A program made the translations under genes and the position numbers. The notes under the pieces were generated by a model. That model worked only from the letters and a program-made list of their open reading frames with translations. It ran no database searches and was not told the origin of the DNA. 64,000 nucleotides of DNA from JAJYUU01 sp963822955 (GTDB taxonomy: Bacteria; Actinomycetota; Actinomycetes; Streptosporangiales; Streptosporangiaceae): contig CAWGJS010000001.1 of assembly GCA_963822955.1 (NCBI GenBank), positions 992,001 to 1,056,000 on the forward strand, in the 5' to 3' direction. Of this stretch, positions 25,404-34,443 are shown piece after piece. Each line of letters starts with the position of its first letter. Positions within the stretch are counted from its first letter, which is position 1.

Positions 25404-25595
25404 TCAGACGAGGCGGATGACAGAGTTCGGGCAAAGGGCTGCGGCGCGACGTGCCTGCACCTGGAGCGCGGACGGGGGCTGCTCATCGAGGACGACGACG
25501 GTGCCGTCATCCTCGGATTGGTCGAACAGTTCGGGCGCGGTCAGTGCGCACTGGCCGGCGCCGCGGCAGCGGTCGCGGTCCACCTGAATTCTCAT
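25404..25595 (-). CDS. Small ferredoxin (3Fe-4S type), P450 partner
   Basis: 63 residues: IQVDRDRCRGAGQC near the start and ALCPNSVI near the end give CX5C ... CP, the pattern of single-cluster 3Fe-4S ferredoxins that feed electrons to bacterial P450s. It starts 13 bases after the P450 stop, so the two are one transcript. No ferredoxin reductase is nearby. Confidence 0.92.
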   Translation of the reverse strand: MRIQVDRDRCRGAGQCALTAPELFDQSEDDGTVVVLDEQPPSALQVQARRAAALCPNSVIRLV

Positions 25596-25608
25596 GCTGT
25601 CATCACCC

Positions 25609-26829
25609 CTACCAGGCGACGGGGAGGCGGTGAACGCCGTAAATGAACATGTCGTCGCGCATGGGCACCTCGCCGGGTCGTACGGCCAGGCGGAGCGTGG
25701 GGAAGCGCCGGAAGAGAGCGCTGTAGGCGACCTTCATCTCCACCCGGGCGAGTTGCTGGCCCAGGCACTGGTGGATCCCGTGCCCGAAGGCGACGTGCTG
25801 TGATGCGGGCCGAGCGAGATCCAGCTCATCGGGCTCGGGGAACTGCACCGGGTCCCGGTCGGCGGCGGCGAGCGAGGCAACTACGGTTTCGCCCGCCCGG
25901 ATGCGCAGGCCGGCGAAGTCGACGTCTTCGCGGGCGACCCGGACGGTGCCGAACTGCACGATGGTGAGGTAGCGCAACAGTTCCTCCACTGCGCGGTCGG
26001 CCAGATCGGCTTCCTCGCGCAGAGCACAAAGCTGATCGGGGTGGCCCAGCAGGGCGTACGTGCCCAGCGCGAGCATGTTCGCGGTGGTCTCGTGGCCTGC
26101 GGCCAGCAGCAGTTGCCCGATGCCGGCCAGCCGCTCATCGGTGAGGGCGGCATCCGCGGCACCGGCCTGGATCAGGCTGCCGAGCAGCGCGCCATCTGGG
26201 TGCTGCCGCTTGACCGCCACCAGGTCGAGCATGTATTGCCACAGCTCGTCCCGCGCCGCCGATATCGCGGCCTCGCCCGCGTCGAGCTTGAGCAGGGTGG
26301 AGGTGCATCGCTGGAACGTCACTTTGTCCTCGTACGGCACACCCAGCAGCTCGCAGATCACCAGCGACGGGATCGGGCGGGCGAAAGCCGGCACGAGATC
26401 TGCCGGGGGGCCGCTGCGCTCCATCGCATCCAGGCGCTCAGAGACGACCTGCTCAATCCGCGGTGCCAGCTCGCGCATCCGCCGCACGGTGAAGTAGCGC
26501 GTCAGCATGCGCCGATAGCGGGTGTGCTCGGGAGGGTCCATCCCGATCAGCGAGCCGGCCCGTACCGCGGGCTCATCGGGGCGGATCGGAAACCTCCGCA
26601 CTGGCGAGGAGGCCCGCCGACGATCCGAGCTGAACCGGTCATCGGCCAGCAAGGCGCGCACGTCCCGATGCCGGGTGAGCAGCCAGCCGGCTTTCCCGTC
26701 GGGGAATGCCAGCCTGCTGACCGGCTCCTCCTCCCGCAGGCGCCGGTACTCAGCCGGCGGATCGAACGGCCTGCTCCGCCGAACCGGCAGCGACGCCGGA
26801 GAAGACGCCGCAGAAGAAAACACCGCCAT
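25609..26829 (-). CDS. Cytochrome P450
   Basis: 406 residues, a normal soluble bacterial P450. The I-helix is LLLAAGHETTANML (acidic-alcohol pair), ExxR is in EELLRYL, and the haem loop is FGHGIHQCLGQQLAR with the axial cysteine. An early DPPEHTRYRRML helps assign it to the CYP105/107-like clan. It is paired with the ferredoxin directly downstream. Substrate unknown. Monooxygenation of a lipid, macrolide or xenobiotic is typical of the clan. Confidence 0.95.
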   Translation of the reverse strand: MAVFSSAASSPASLPVRRSRPFDPPAEYRRLREEEPVSRLAFPDGKAGWLLTRHRDVRALLADDRFSSDRRRASSPVRRFPIRPDEPAVRAGSLIGMDPPEHTRYRRMLTRYFTVRRMRELAPRIEQVVSERLDAMERSGPPADLVPAFARPIPSLVICELLGVPYEDKVTFQRCTSTLLKLDAGEAAISAARDELWQYMLDLVAVKRQHPDGALLGSLIQAGAADAALTDERLAGIGQLLLAAGHETTANMLALGTYALLGHPDQLCALREEADLADRAVEELLRYLTIVQFGTVRVAREDVDFAGLRIRAGETVVASLAAADRDPVQFPEPDELDLARPASQHVAFGHGIHQCLGQQLARVEMKVAYSALFRRFPTLRLAVRPGEVPMRDDMFIYGVHRLPVAW

Positions 26830-26989
26830 CGGGACTTTTCCCCCCGATCTGCCCCGGTCACCAGTTCCCGCCCGCGTCAGCGACCGCTCACCAGGCGGGG
26901 CGCACCACCAACCCCACCGTCTCCCACGATAGCTCTCCGGTTTTTCCCCGGTATCCCGCCAGCGCGCCCTCGGATGTACCGGCAGCGGG

Positions 26990-27592
26990 TCAGTCGAACG
27001 CCGGCTTGCGATCCCTGGTCCGCTTGAGCTCGAAGAAGCCGTCTGCCTCGGTTACCAGCACTACGCCGTCCCATAGCCGGCCGGCTGCTTCACCGCGCGG
27101 GATCGGCGTGATGACCGGGCCAAAGATGGCGTTGCCGCGGATCCGGATAACGGGCGTGCCCACGTCCGTCCCTACGACGTCGAAAGCCTCGTGATGAGAT
27201 CTCCTAATCTCATCGTCGAACTCGGTGCTGTCTGCGGCGCCAGCCAGGGAGACCGGCAGGCCGACTTCCGCCAGCGCTTCAGGAATCACCTTCGGATCGT
27301 CTCTGCGGCCCTGGTTGTGGAGCCTGGTACCGATGGCGGTGTAGAGCGGACCGAGGATGCCAGGACCGGCTTCCATTGTGGCGGCGGCGACCACCCGGAT
27401 CGGGCCCCACGCCTTGCCCATCCGCTCCACGTACTCGGGAGTCAAGCCCTTCCCCTCGTGCTGGATCAGGTTCAGGTAGGCCAGCGACATGATCCGCCAG
27501 TCGACCCGCACCGGCCGCACCTTCTCCACCTCGAGCATCCAGCGGGAGGTGATCCAGGCCCACGGGCACAACGGGTCGAACCAGAACTGCAT
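26990..27592 (-). CDS. DsbA-fold protein, Rv2466c-like (mycothiol-dependent nitroreductase family)
   Basis: 200 residues. FWFDPLCPWAWITSRW holds the CPWA active site at about residue 8, and GTPVIRIRGNAIFGPVI is the thioredoxin-fold cis-proline region. The family includes Rv2466c of M. tuberculosis, which uses mycothiol and reductively activates nitro compounds. ATG 27592 is chosen because a perfect hairpin fills the stretch just upstream, which makes the longer start at 27649 unlikely. The ribosome-binding site is weak. Confidence 0.85.
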   Translation of the reverse strand: MQFWFDPLCPWAWITSRWMLEVEKVRPVRVDWRIMSLAYLNLIQHEGKGLTPEYVERMGKAWGPIRVVAAATMEAGPGILGPLYTAIGTRLHNQGRRDDPKVIPEALAEVGLPVSLAGAADSTEFDDEIRRSHHEAFDVVGTDVGTPVIRIRGNAIFGPVITPIPRGEAAGRLWDGVVLVTEADGFFELKRTRDRKPAFD

Positions 27593-27621
27593 GTCTTCAG
27601 TAGCTGCCGGCTGCGGCGTCA

Positions 27622-27643
27622 CACTGCCTGCGAACAGGCAGTG
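27622..27643. other. Perfect 9-bp hairpin between two same-strand genes
   Basis: CACTGCCTG-CGAA-CAGGCAGTG: a perfect 9-bp stem on a tetraloop, about 30 bases before the Rv2466c-like start. There is no T tract. It could be an mRNA-stability element, an attenuator or a palindromic operator. Confidence 0.6.
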
Positions 27644-27673
27644 GCGCACGCGTATTCCCGGTCGGCGCAGATG

Positions 27674-28333
27674 TTAGCTGCGGCCCGGCTCGCCCAGCAC
27701 GCCGACGTTGTGCTCAAGCAGCCGCCATCTGCCACCGCGCCTGGACAGCACCGACCAGTGGCAGTTCCCGAACGGGCCGAGCACCCGCGGCTCCGACGGC
27801 ACGTCAAGCACTCGTGCGAGCGCAAGCCCTAGCGCAGCGCCGTGCCCCACCACCACAGCCAGCGAACCGCCGGGCATGCTGTCGGCGATCCGCACCAGCG
27901 CGGCCGATGCGCGATCGGCCACCGTCGTCGCCGACTCGCCGTCCGGCGGGGTCCACGTCGCCCGCTCTTCCGGGAACCGCTCCCTGATCTCGGTCTCGGT
28001 CAGGCCCTCCCACAACCCGCCGGAACGCTCCCGCAGGTCCTTATCCAGCTGCACGGGCAGTCCGGTGAGCCGGGCCAGTGCCGCAGCCGTCGCCGACGCC
28101 CGGCTGAGATCGGAGGAGAAGATTGCTGACGGCCCGAGCGCGGCCAGGTACGGGGCAGCTTCGGCTGCCTGCTGGCGGCCGGCATCGTTCAGCGGAACGT
28201 CGCTCTGGCCCTGGAACCGCCGCTCGGCGTTGTAGTCGGTCTCCCCGTGCCGCCAGGCCACCAGCGTGACCACATCCTTGCCGTCGCCGCCTGGCCACAT
28301 GCTGGGCGCGACGGCATCTTCTGCCGCAGTCAA
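27674..28333 (-). CDS. Histidine phosphatase family protein
   Basis: 219 residues. The catalytic motif is VAWRHGETDYN, followed by RFQGQSDVPLND, SSDLSRASATAA, and the second histidine in VVVGHGAALG. This is the phosphoglycerate-mutase-like branch of the superfamily, and it lies directly after rsfS as in many Actinobacteria. The TTG start at 28333 leaves 3 bases after the rsfS stop; a GTG further in is also possible. Substrate not predictable. Confidence 0.88.
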   Translation of the reverse strand: MTAAEDAVAPSMWPGGDGKDVVTLVAWRHGETDYNAERRFQGQSDVPLNDAGRQQAAEAAPYLAALGPSAIFSSDLSRASATAAALARLTGLPVQLDKDLRERSGGLWEGLTETEIRERFPEERATWTPPDGESATTVADRASAALVRIADSMPGGSLAVVVGHGAALGLALARVLDVPSEPRVLGPFGNCHWSVLSRRGGRWRLLEHNVGVLGEPGRS

Positions 28334-28336
28334 GCG

Positions 28337-28771
28337 CTAGCCCCGATCGGCCGGGCCGATCCCGCCCCGGCCAGCCCCGCCCTGACCGGCCCCGCCCGCT
28401 CCAGCTGCGCCGACCGGCTCTGGCAGCGGGATCAGCGGGCAATCCTTCCATAGCCGCTCAAGCGCGTAATAGACACGCTCCTCGGCATGCTGAACGTGGA
28501 TCACGATGTCGATGTAGTCCAGCAGCACCCAGCGGCCCTCCCGCTCCCCCTCGCGGCGAGCCGGCTTAGCGCCAGCCTTGCGCAGCCGCTCCTCGATCTC
28601 GTCCACGATGGCGCGGACCTGGCGATCGTTGGCGGCGGAACAGAGCAGGAAAGCGTCAGTGATCACGAGCTGCTCGCTGACGTCGTAGGCGATGATGTCG
28701 GAGGCGAGCTTGTCAGCCGCGGCTGCGGCCGCGATCTCTACGAGCTCGACGGCCCTTTTGGTAGCAGTCAC
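28337..28771 (-). CDS. rsfS: Ribosomal silencing factor RsfS
   Basis: 144 residues. ASDIIAYDVSEQLVITDAFLLCSAAN and GRWVLLDYIDIVIHVQHAEERVYYALERLW are diagnostic. RsfS binds ribosomal protein L14 and keeps the subunits apart under starvation. The last 25 residues are Gly/Ala-rich and extra. In most relatives nadD sits next door; here two ABC transporter genes lie between. Confidence 0.95.
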   Translation of the reverse strand: MTATKRAVELVEIAAAAAADKLASDIIAYDVSEQLVITDAFLLCSAANDRQVRAIVDEIEERLRKAGAKPARREGEREGRWVLLDYIDIVIHVQHAEERVYYALERLWKDCPLIPLPEPVGAAGAGGAGQGGAGRGGIGPADRG

Positions 28772-28986
28772 GTGTGCTGGCAGTCCTCCTCGGTTCGCCC
28801 CACCCCCACGATCTCACGCTCGCCGCATCCGCGGCCCAGGCCGAGACCATCGGGCTAGGAACAAGCGTATCTGGCGTCACTGACAACGTCAGCGATCACC
28901 GTCGTGCGTTTCGCGGCCTTTAACCATTAGGGCGGGGAACGGGCTCTTCGCGATCTCCGTCTCCACGGAGTTCGCGGCTGCCGTGG

Positions 28987-29679
28987 CTAGTCCGACCGGC
29001 GGCCTGCCAGCCAGCACGACACCGACCAGGAAATCACCACCAGGGCGAATCCGGCCGCCATCGGCACCCCCGCCGGCCACGCCGCCGACTGGATGGCGGC
29101 TCCGTTCCCGTGCATGGCGGCATTGGCTGGAGAGACGCTGGACACCAGTGCCACGACGACCGCCGCTATCGTGCCGAGCAGCGCGACCGCCTGATGCCTG
29201 ATGACCGGAGCGTTGAACAGCGTGCCGACCGCCGAGCCGACGAAGGCGCAGACGAGCGCCTTGCCGAGTCCCGCGAGAAGCGGTATGACCAGGGCGGTGT
29301 CGTGGCCCGCGGTCACCAGCTCGTAGCAGGCGCCCGCCAGCCCCAGCACGGCTCCGCCTGCGAATGCGGTCAGCAACGTCGCCAGCTGAGCCCGGCCTGG
29401 GCCGCGGGCCGCCGCGACGCACGCCCTGGCCGCGCCCGGCTCGGCGGTCAGCATCAGCCTTGTGAGCAGTGCGGTGACCACCAGGACGATCGCGGCGCTC
29501 CAGTCCAGGCCGCTGGCCAGTGTCAGCGCGCGCAGGTGCGCAGCTTCCTGGCCGCTGCCAGCCTGCTCGCCGCTTCCAGCGCCGCCGACAGAGATCAGCA
29601 GCGCGAACACCATCAGCGGCAAGATCCACCGATGGGACCGGAACAGGTTCGCTGTCTGATACCTGAGCAGGGCGATCAC
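28987..29679 (-). CDS. Membrane component of an ABC transporter
   Basis: 230 residues with six hydrophobic helices, e.g. WILPLMVFALLISVGG, LDWSAAIVLVVTALLTRL and AVALLGTIAAVVVALVSS. The GTG start overlaps the ATPase stop by 4 bases, so it is the permease of that pair. It resembles ABC-2-type permeases in size and layout. No substrate can be named. Confidence 0.8.
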   Translation of the reverse strand: MIALLRYQTANLFRSHRWILPLMVFALLISVGGAGSGEQAGSGQEAAHLRALTLASGLDWSAAIVLVVTALLTRLMLTAEPGAARACVAAARGPGRAQLATLLTAFAGGAVLGLAGACYELVTAGHDTALVIPLLAGLGKALVCAFVGSAVGTLFNAPVIRHQAVALLGTIAAVVVALVSSVSPANAAMHGNGAAIQSAAWPAGVPMAAGFALVVISWSVSCWLAGRRSD

Positions 29680-30560
29680 TGGGACGCCCCCGTTCCTCCG
29701 CCGGCTTCGACCGCGGACACGTGCACGCCGTCCCAGCTCAGCAGCTCGCGTAGCAGCGCGTCGGAGGCAGCCGCGCTAACCGTCACCCGGACGGTAGCCG
29801 TCTGGCCGGCGACTCCGAGCACGCCGGGCAGCCGGCCGAGGCGGTCGAGCGAGATCGCTTCCAGCCCGGTCACTTCGATGGTGGCGGTCTGCGGGGCCGG
29901 TCCAGCCCCGGCTGCGCTCCAGCCAGATCCCTCCGGCTGACTGGCTCCGGCCGCTACGACCGTCACGCGGCCGCCAGCGAGCTGCCATTGCTCGCCGACC
30001 TGGTCCGCCAGCCGGGCAGGGTCGTGATCTACGAACAGCACGATGCCGCCCCCGGCCAGGCGCTCCGCCACGGCCGCATCCAATGCTCCGCGAGCCGCCT
30101 GGTCCAGGCCGGTCCACGCCTCATCGAGCACCAGCAGGCCAGGCCGGGCCAGCAGAGCCTGGGCAATGGCAACCTTCTGGCACATCCCCTTCGACAGCGT
30201 CCGCAGCGGCGCCCGCGCGTAGTCCCTGGCGCCAAGCCGCTCTAGCCATTCCTCGGCCGCAGCCGCGGCCGCAGCTGATGGCAGTCCGTGGATCCGGCCC
30301 ATGTGCTCCAGGTACTCACGCGCGGAGAAGGCGAGCGCAGGCGGGAACCGTTCCGGCACGTAGCCAGCGTGCGGCCTGCCCGTGACCCGCCCGGCGGACG
30401 GGACCGAGACCCCGGCGATGACGCGGAGCAGGGTGGACTTGCCGCTGCCGTTCGGGCCGGCCACGCGGATCAGCCGCCCGGCGGCGACCTCCTGGCTGAC
30501 GTCGCGGACGATCCAGGGCTGCCGCAGGCCATACCTCTTGCCGACCGTCATCAGCCGCAC
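29676..30560 (-). CDS. ABC transporter ATP-binding protein
   Basis: 294 residues. Walker A GPNGSGKSTLLRV, signature LSKGMCQKVAIAQALL, Walker B GLLVLDEAWTGLD, and the switch histidine in FVDHDPARLAD. About 90 extra residues follow the ATPase domain, with a repeated beta-alpha pattern. GTG 30560 has GAGGAGG 7 bases upstream; the open frame runs much further upstream but the extra part is Arg/Ser-rich and not protein-like. Two-gene exporter with the overlapping permease. Confidence 0.9.
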   Translation of the reverse strand: MRLMTVGKRYGLRQPWIVRDVSQEVAAGRLIRVAGPNGSGKSTLLRVIAGVSVPSAGRVTGRPHAGYVPERFPPALAFSAREYLEHMGRIHGLPSAAAAAAAEEWLERLGARDYARAPLRTLSKGMCQKVAIAQALLARPGLLVLDEAWTGLDQAARGALDAAVAERLAGGGIVLFVDHDPARLADQVGEQWQLAGGRVTVVAAGASQPEGSGWSAAGAGPAPQTATIEVTGLEAISLDRLGRLPGVLGVAGQTATVRVTVSAAASDALLRELLSWDGVHVSAVEAGGGTGASQ

Positions 30561-30693
30561 TCGCGGTCCTCCTCTGGCGGGCGCCCTACCGCCGATCGGG
30601 GAGCCGTCAGGCCGGTGACGTCCGTCGAAGGCGCAGCCAGTCCAACGATACGACGATGCCCTGCCAGAAATCCGCTGCAGCCGAGTCCAGTTG

Positions 30694-31281
30694 CTAGTCG
30701 CGGTACAGCCGTCGCTTGGAGATGTACTGCACGACCCCGTCCGGCACCAGGTACCAGATCGGATGGCCCTCCCGGACGCGCTCCCGGCATTCGGTCGAGG
30801 AGATCGCCAGTGCCGGGATCTCAATCAGGCTGACCCGGCCGTCCGGCAGATCTGACCTGGACAGCTGATGGCCAGGGCGAGTGCAGCCGACGAAGCGCGC
30901 CAGCTTGAACAGCTCGTCGGCGTCCCGCCAGGAGATCATCCTCGCCAGCGCGTCCGCGCCGGTGATGAAGTAGAACTCGGCATCGGCGCCCTGCTGAGCG
31001 CGCAAGTCACGCAACGTGTCGATGGTGTACGTCTCTCCCGGCCGGTCGATATCGACCCGGCTGACGGAGAACCGCGGATTCGACGCGGTCGCGATGACCG
31101 TCATCAGGTAGCGGTCCTCGGCGGGCGAGACGGTCCGGTCGCCCTTCTGCCACGGCTGGCCGGTCGGCACGAAGATGACCTCGTCCAGGCCGAAGAAGTG
31201 CCCGACCTCACTGGCCGCGACCAGGTGCCCATGATGAACCGGGTCGAAAGTACCGCCCATCACGCCGAGCCGCTTGCCCAT
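30694..31281 (-). CDS. nadD: Nicotinate-nucleotide adenylyltransferase
   Basis: 195 residues. GVMGGTFDPVHHGHLVAA is the (H/T)xGH nucleotidyltransferase motif, and the C-terminal ISSTECRERVREG matches the ISST motif of NadD. Makes deamido-NAD in NAD synthesis. It lies 4 bases after the SDR stop. Confidence 0.95.
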   Translation of the reverse strand: MGKRLGVMGGTFDPVHHGHLVAASEVGHFFGLDEVIFVPTGQPWQKGDRTVSPAEDRYLMTVIATASNPRFSVSRVDIDRPGETYTIDTLRDLRAQQGADAEFYFITGADALARMISWRDADELFKLARFVGCTRPGHQLSRSDLPDGRVSLIEIPALAISSTECRERVREGHPIWYLVPDGVVQYISKRRLYRD

Positions 31282-31285
31282 GCCG

Positions 31286-32239
31286 TCACACCGGGTATGT
31301 AATGCCGGTCAGTTTCTCCGACTCGGCCCAGAGCCGGCGCTGCGCTTCGGCATTGAGCGACCGCGTGCTCGAGGTGACCACCACTGGGTAGCCAGTCATC
31401 TGCATCGGCCCGTCCGGTCCGTAGAACGTACCGCCGATCGCGTCCGGATCGGTGGCCGCCCGCAGCGTCGGCAGCACTCCCATCGAGCCGTCCTGCACCC
31501 ACCAGGAGTTCACGATGCTGAAGCGAGAGCTCATCGCCGCCTGCGCCATCCCTGGCATGTGCCGGGTCAGGTCGGTCCTGGCCGTGCCGGGGTGCGCGGC
31601 CAGCGCGATTGTGTGCGCCCCGGAGGCCGACAGCCGGCGCTGCAGCTCATAGGTGAACATCAGGTTGGCCAGCTTGGAGCGGCCGTACGCAGCCATCCGC
31701 TGGTAGTGCCGGGCGGACTGCAGGTCGGCGAAGTTCAGCCGGCCGGCCCGGTGGGCGTTGCTGCTCACCGTCACGACCCGCGATCCCGGCTGGGCCAGCA
31801 GCGAGCTCAGCAGCAGTCCGGTGAGCGCGAAGTGGCCGAGGTGATTGGTGCCGAACTGCTGTTCAAAGCCGTCCTTGGTGAGCGAGTACGGTGGCATCAT
31901 CACGCCGGCGTTATTGATCAGCAGGTCCAGCCGCGGAAACCTGGCCGTGATGTCAGCTGCGGCTTTCCGCACCGACTCGAGTGAGGCCAGGTCAAGCTCG
32001 GCGGTTTCCACCGGGCCGGCGTCGGCTGAACCGGTCGCGGCTATCCGGATCCGGTCGGCGGCGGAGGCAGTTCTGGCCGGATCCCGCGCGGCCAGCACGA
32101 CCGTGGCGCCGTGCTGCGCGAGGACCCTGGCCGTCTCCAGCCCGAGGCCTGACGTCGCGCCAGTGATAACCGCGACCCGGCCGCGCTGGTCGCCCACATC
32201 GGCCGCCGTCCATCGGCCGCCACTGCTACGCTGCCTCAT
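31286..32239 (-). CDS. Short-chain dehydrogenase/reductase
   Basis: 317 residues. VAVITGATSGLGLETARVL (NAD(P)-binding TGxxxGxG), LLINNAGVMM, VSSNAH and the catalytic YGRSKLAN. It resembles the retinol-dehydrogenase/WW-oxidoreductase-like SDRs common in Actinobacteria. ATG 32239 has GAGAGGAAG upstream; another ATG lies 30 bases earlier. Transcribed into nadD. Substrate unknown. Confidence 0.9.
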   Translation of the reverse strand: MRQRSSGGRWTAADVGDQRGRVAVITGATSGLGLETARVLAQHGATVVLAARDPARTASAADRIRIAATGSADAGPVETAELDLASLESVRKAAADITARFPRLDLLINNAGVMMPPYSLTKDGFEQQFGTNHLGHFALTGLLLSSLLAQPGSRVVTVSSNAHRAGRLNFADLQSARHYQRMAAYGRSKLANLMFTYELQRRLSASGAHTIALAAHPGTARTDLTRHMPGMAQAAMSSRFSIVNSWWVQDGSMGVLPTLRAATDPDAIGGTFYGPDGPMQMTGYPVVVTSSTRSLNAEAQRRLWAESEKLTGITYPV

Positions 32240-32418
32240 CCGGCTTCCTCTCTCGCCTGCCTGCTGCATATGTCCAGCACATCACGGGTCATGCACCCGG
32301 CGCCCGGCCGCCGTCATGATCGGCCGGATAGGCGGGTAGATATGGGCCGTAACGTAGAAACCCCGGCGAGCCTGCCTTGCCAGGCCGAACCCGATCCGAG
32401 CTGCCTTGGGAGCCGTCA

Positions 32419-33066
32419 GTGGGCTACTCCGCCAGTTATGCCACGGTTACCGGGGATCAGACAAGGACCCTGTTCGGCCAGGTGATGTGGCTCGTCGCGC
32501 TGGCGACCGGGTGCTTCGCGCTCGGCTGCTACGCGGGGCGGGACTTGTCCGCCGGCTGGTCAATCGCCTGGTTCATCGTCGGCTTCGGCTGCCTCATCGC
32601 GCTGAACTTCGTCCGCTCCTCGAGCGGCGCCAGCATCGCCCTGCTGATGGCGGTGGGCCTGTTCCTGGGCCTCGGCATGGGCCCGGCGGTGGCCTACTAC
32701 ACCACCACGAGCCCGCGGGCCGTCTGGCAGGCAGCCGGGGCGACGGCTCTCTTCATCGCGGGCTGCGGCGCGTTCGGTTACGCGACCAGGCGCGACCTGT
32801 CGGCGATCGGGCGGATCTCGTTCTTCGCCCTGCTCGGCCTCATCATCTTCGGCATCATCCTGATCTTCGTCCACATTCCGGGCGCCAACCTCATCTACTC
32901 GATCCTCGGCCTGGTGATCTTCGCCGGGCTGACGATGTTCGACTTCCAGCGGCTGCGCCGGTCAAAGGGACTGGCCTCGGCACCACTGATCGCGGCGTCG
33001 ATCTTCCTCGACGCGCTGAACGTGTTCCTGTTCTTCCTGCGGATCTTCTCCGGCAGCCGCGACTAG
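32419..33066 (+). CDS. Bax-inhibitor-1-like membrane protein
   Basis: 215 residues, seven hydrophobic helices. ATRRDLSAIGRISFFALLG and the late NLIYSILGLVIFAGLTMFDFQRLR match the BI-1/UPF0005 (YbhL/YccA) pattern, including an aspartate in the last helices (FLDALNVFLFFLRIF). Bacterial members form pH-sensitive calcium-leak channels in structural studies. GTG 32419 follows GGGAGCC. Its stop overlaps the end of the convergent CoA-ligase gene. Confidence 0.85.
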   Translation: MGYSASYATVTGDQTRTLFGQVMWLVALATGCFALGCYAGRDLSAGWSIAWFIVGFGCLIALNFVRSSSGASIALLMAVGLFLGLGMGPAVAYYTTTSPRAVWQAAGATALFIAGCGAFGYATRRDLSAIGRISFFALLGLIIFGIILIFVHIPGANLIYSILGLVIFAGLTMFDFQRLRRSKGLASAPLIAASIFLDALNVFLFFLRIFSGSRD

Positions 33067-34404
33067 GCAAGCCCGGGGACCGGAGGCTCGCCGCTGGACC
33101 AGCGCACGACGCGAACGGCCTTGCCGACCTCGGTCCTCGGCAAGGACCCCGGCGGCATCAGCCGGACGGCAACCGAGAGCCCGATCCCGTCTTTCAGCTC
33201 CGACTCGATCAGCCTGACGTCCGGCTCGGGCCCAGACCACCCCGTTCCCGGCTCGCAGATAGCGATGAGCCGGTGCTGCGGCGACCGCTGGTCCACCACT
33301 AGCAGGTAATCCGGCGCCAGTGCGCCCTGCCCGAGCAGCACGCGCTCGACCTCGCTCGGGTAGACGTTGACGCCCCGGACCACCAGCATGTCGTCCTTGC
33401 GGCCGATGATCTTGCTCATCTTCACCAGGGTGCGGCCGCAGCGGCAGGTGCCGCGGCGAAGCGAGGCAATGTCGCCAGTGCGATACCGCAGCAGCGGCAG
33501 TGCCTGCTTTGTCATCGTCGTGAACGTGAGCTCGCCGGGCTGGCCGTCTGGCACGGGCTGGCCTGCCAGCGGGTCGAGCGCCTCGACCAGGAAATGGTCC
33601 TCGTTCACGTGCAGTCCGTCGGCGGCGACGATGCACTCGGAGGCGACACCGGGCCCGATGATCTCGGACAGGCCGTAGATGTCGAGTGCGCGGATGCCCG
33701 AGCAGGTCCTCGAGCCGCAGCCGCATCTCGTTGCGTCCACGGCTCGGCGCCGAAGATGCCCGCCCGCAGGGACAGCCCGTCGCCAGGCCCGGCGCCTGCC
33801 TCAGCCAGCGCCTCGCCGAGCCGGATCGCATAGGACGGCGTGCAGGTGAGGATGTCCGGCTGCAGGTCCCTGATCAGGGTGACCTGCCGCGCGGTCATCC
33901 CGCCAGAGACCGGGACGACTGTCGCGCCGAGCTCGATGGCGCCCTGGTGGATGCCGAGCCCGCCGGTGAACAGGCCATAGCCGTAGGCGTTGTGGACCAG
34001 GCTGGCCGGCGTCGCGCCGGCCGCGGCCAGCGCACGGGCGCACATCCGGGCCCACAGCTTCAGGTCGTCCCTGGTGTAGGCGACCAGGGTCGGCCGGCCG
34101 CCTGTCCCGCTGGACCCGTGCACGGCGACGACTTCCTCGCGCGGCACGGCCAGCAGGCCGAACGGGTAGGCCGTCCCACAGGTCGGCTTTGTCGGTGGTG
34201 GGCAGCCGTGACAGCGTCGCCAGGTTGACATCCGCCCCAGCCACCACGCCTGCCTCTTTCAGGCGGGTAGCTCTGCAGGCCACCCGCCGCGAGCAGCCGG
34301 TCGATCAGCGCGCGCAGCCGCGCAAGCTGCAGCCCGGTGAGCGTCTCGGCCGGCATCGACTCCGCGTCTGGCTCGAACATCATTGGCACATCCGGTGCTG
34401 ACAT
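33063..34404 (-). pseudogene. Phenylacetate-CoA ligase-like AMP-binding protein, several frameshifts
   Basis: ATG 34404 follows AGGAGG. The pieces in order are ALIDRLLAAGGLQSY; LKEAGVVAGADVNLATLSRLP and TTDKADLWDG; VVAVHGSSGTGGRPTLVAYT (AMP loop); AGIFGAEPWT; ALDIYGLSEIIGPGVASEC; LLRYRTGDIASL; IIGRKDDMLVVRGVNVYPSEVE. This is a complete PaaK-type adenylating enzyme of about 447 residues, but at least three frame changes (near 34265, 34170 and 33710) are needed. It may be real decay or indel errors. It would activate an aromatic acid to its CoA thioester. Confidence 0.8.
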
Positions 34405-34443
34405 GTGACCCAACCTCCTGTGCAGGCAGCCTACGATGGCTGC

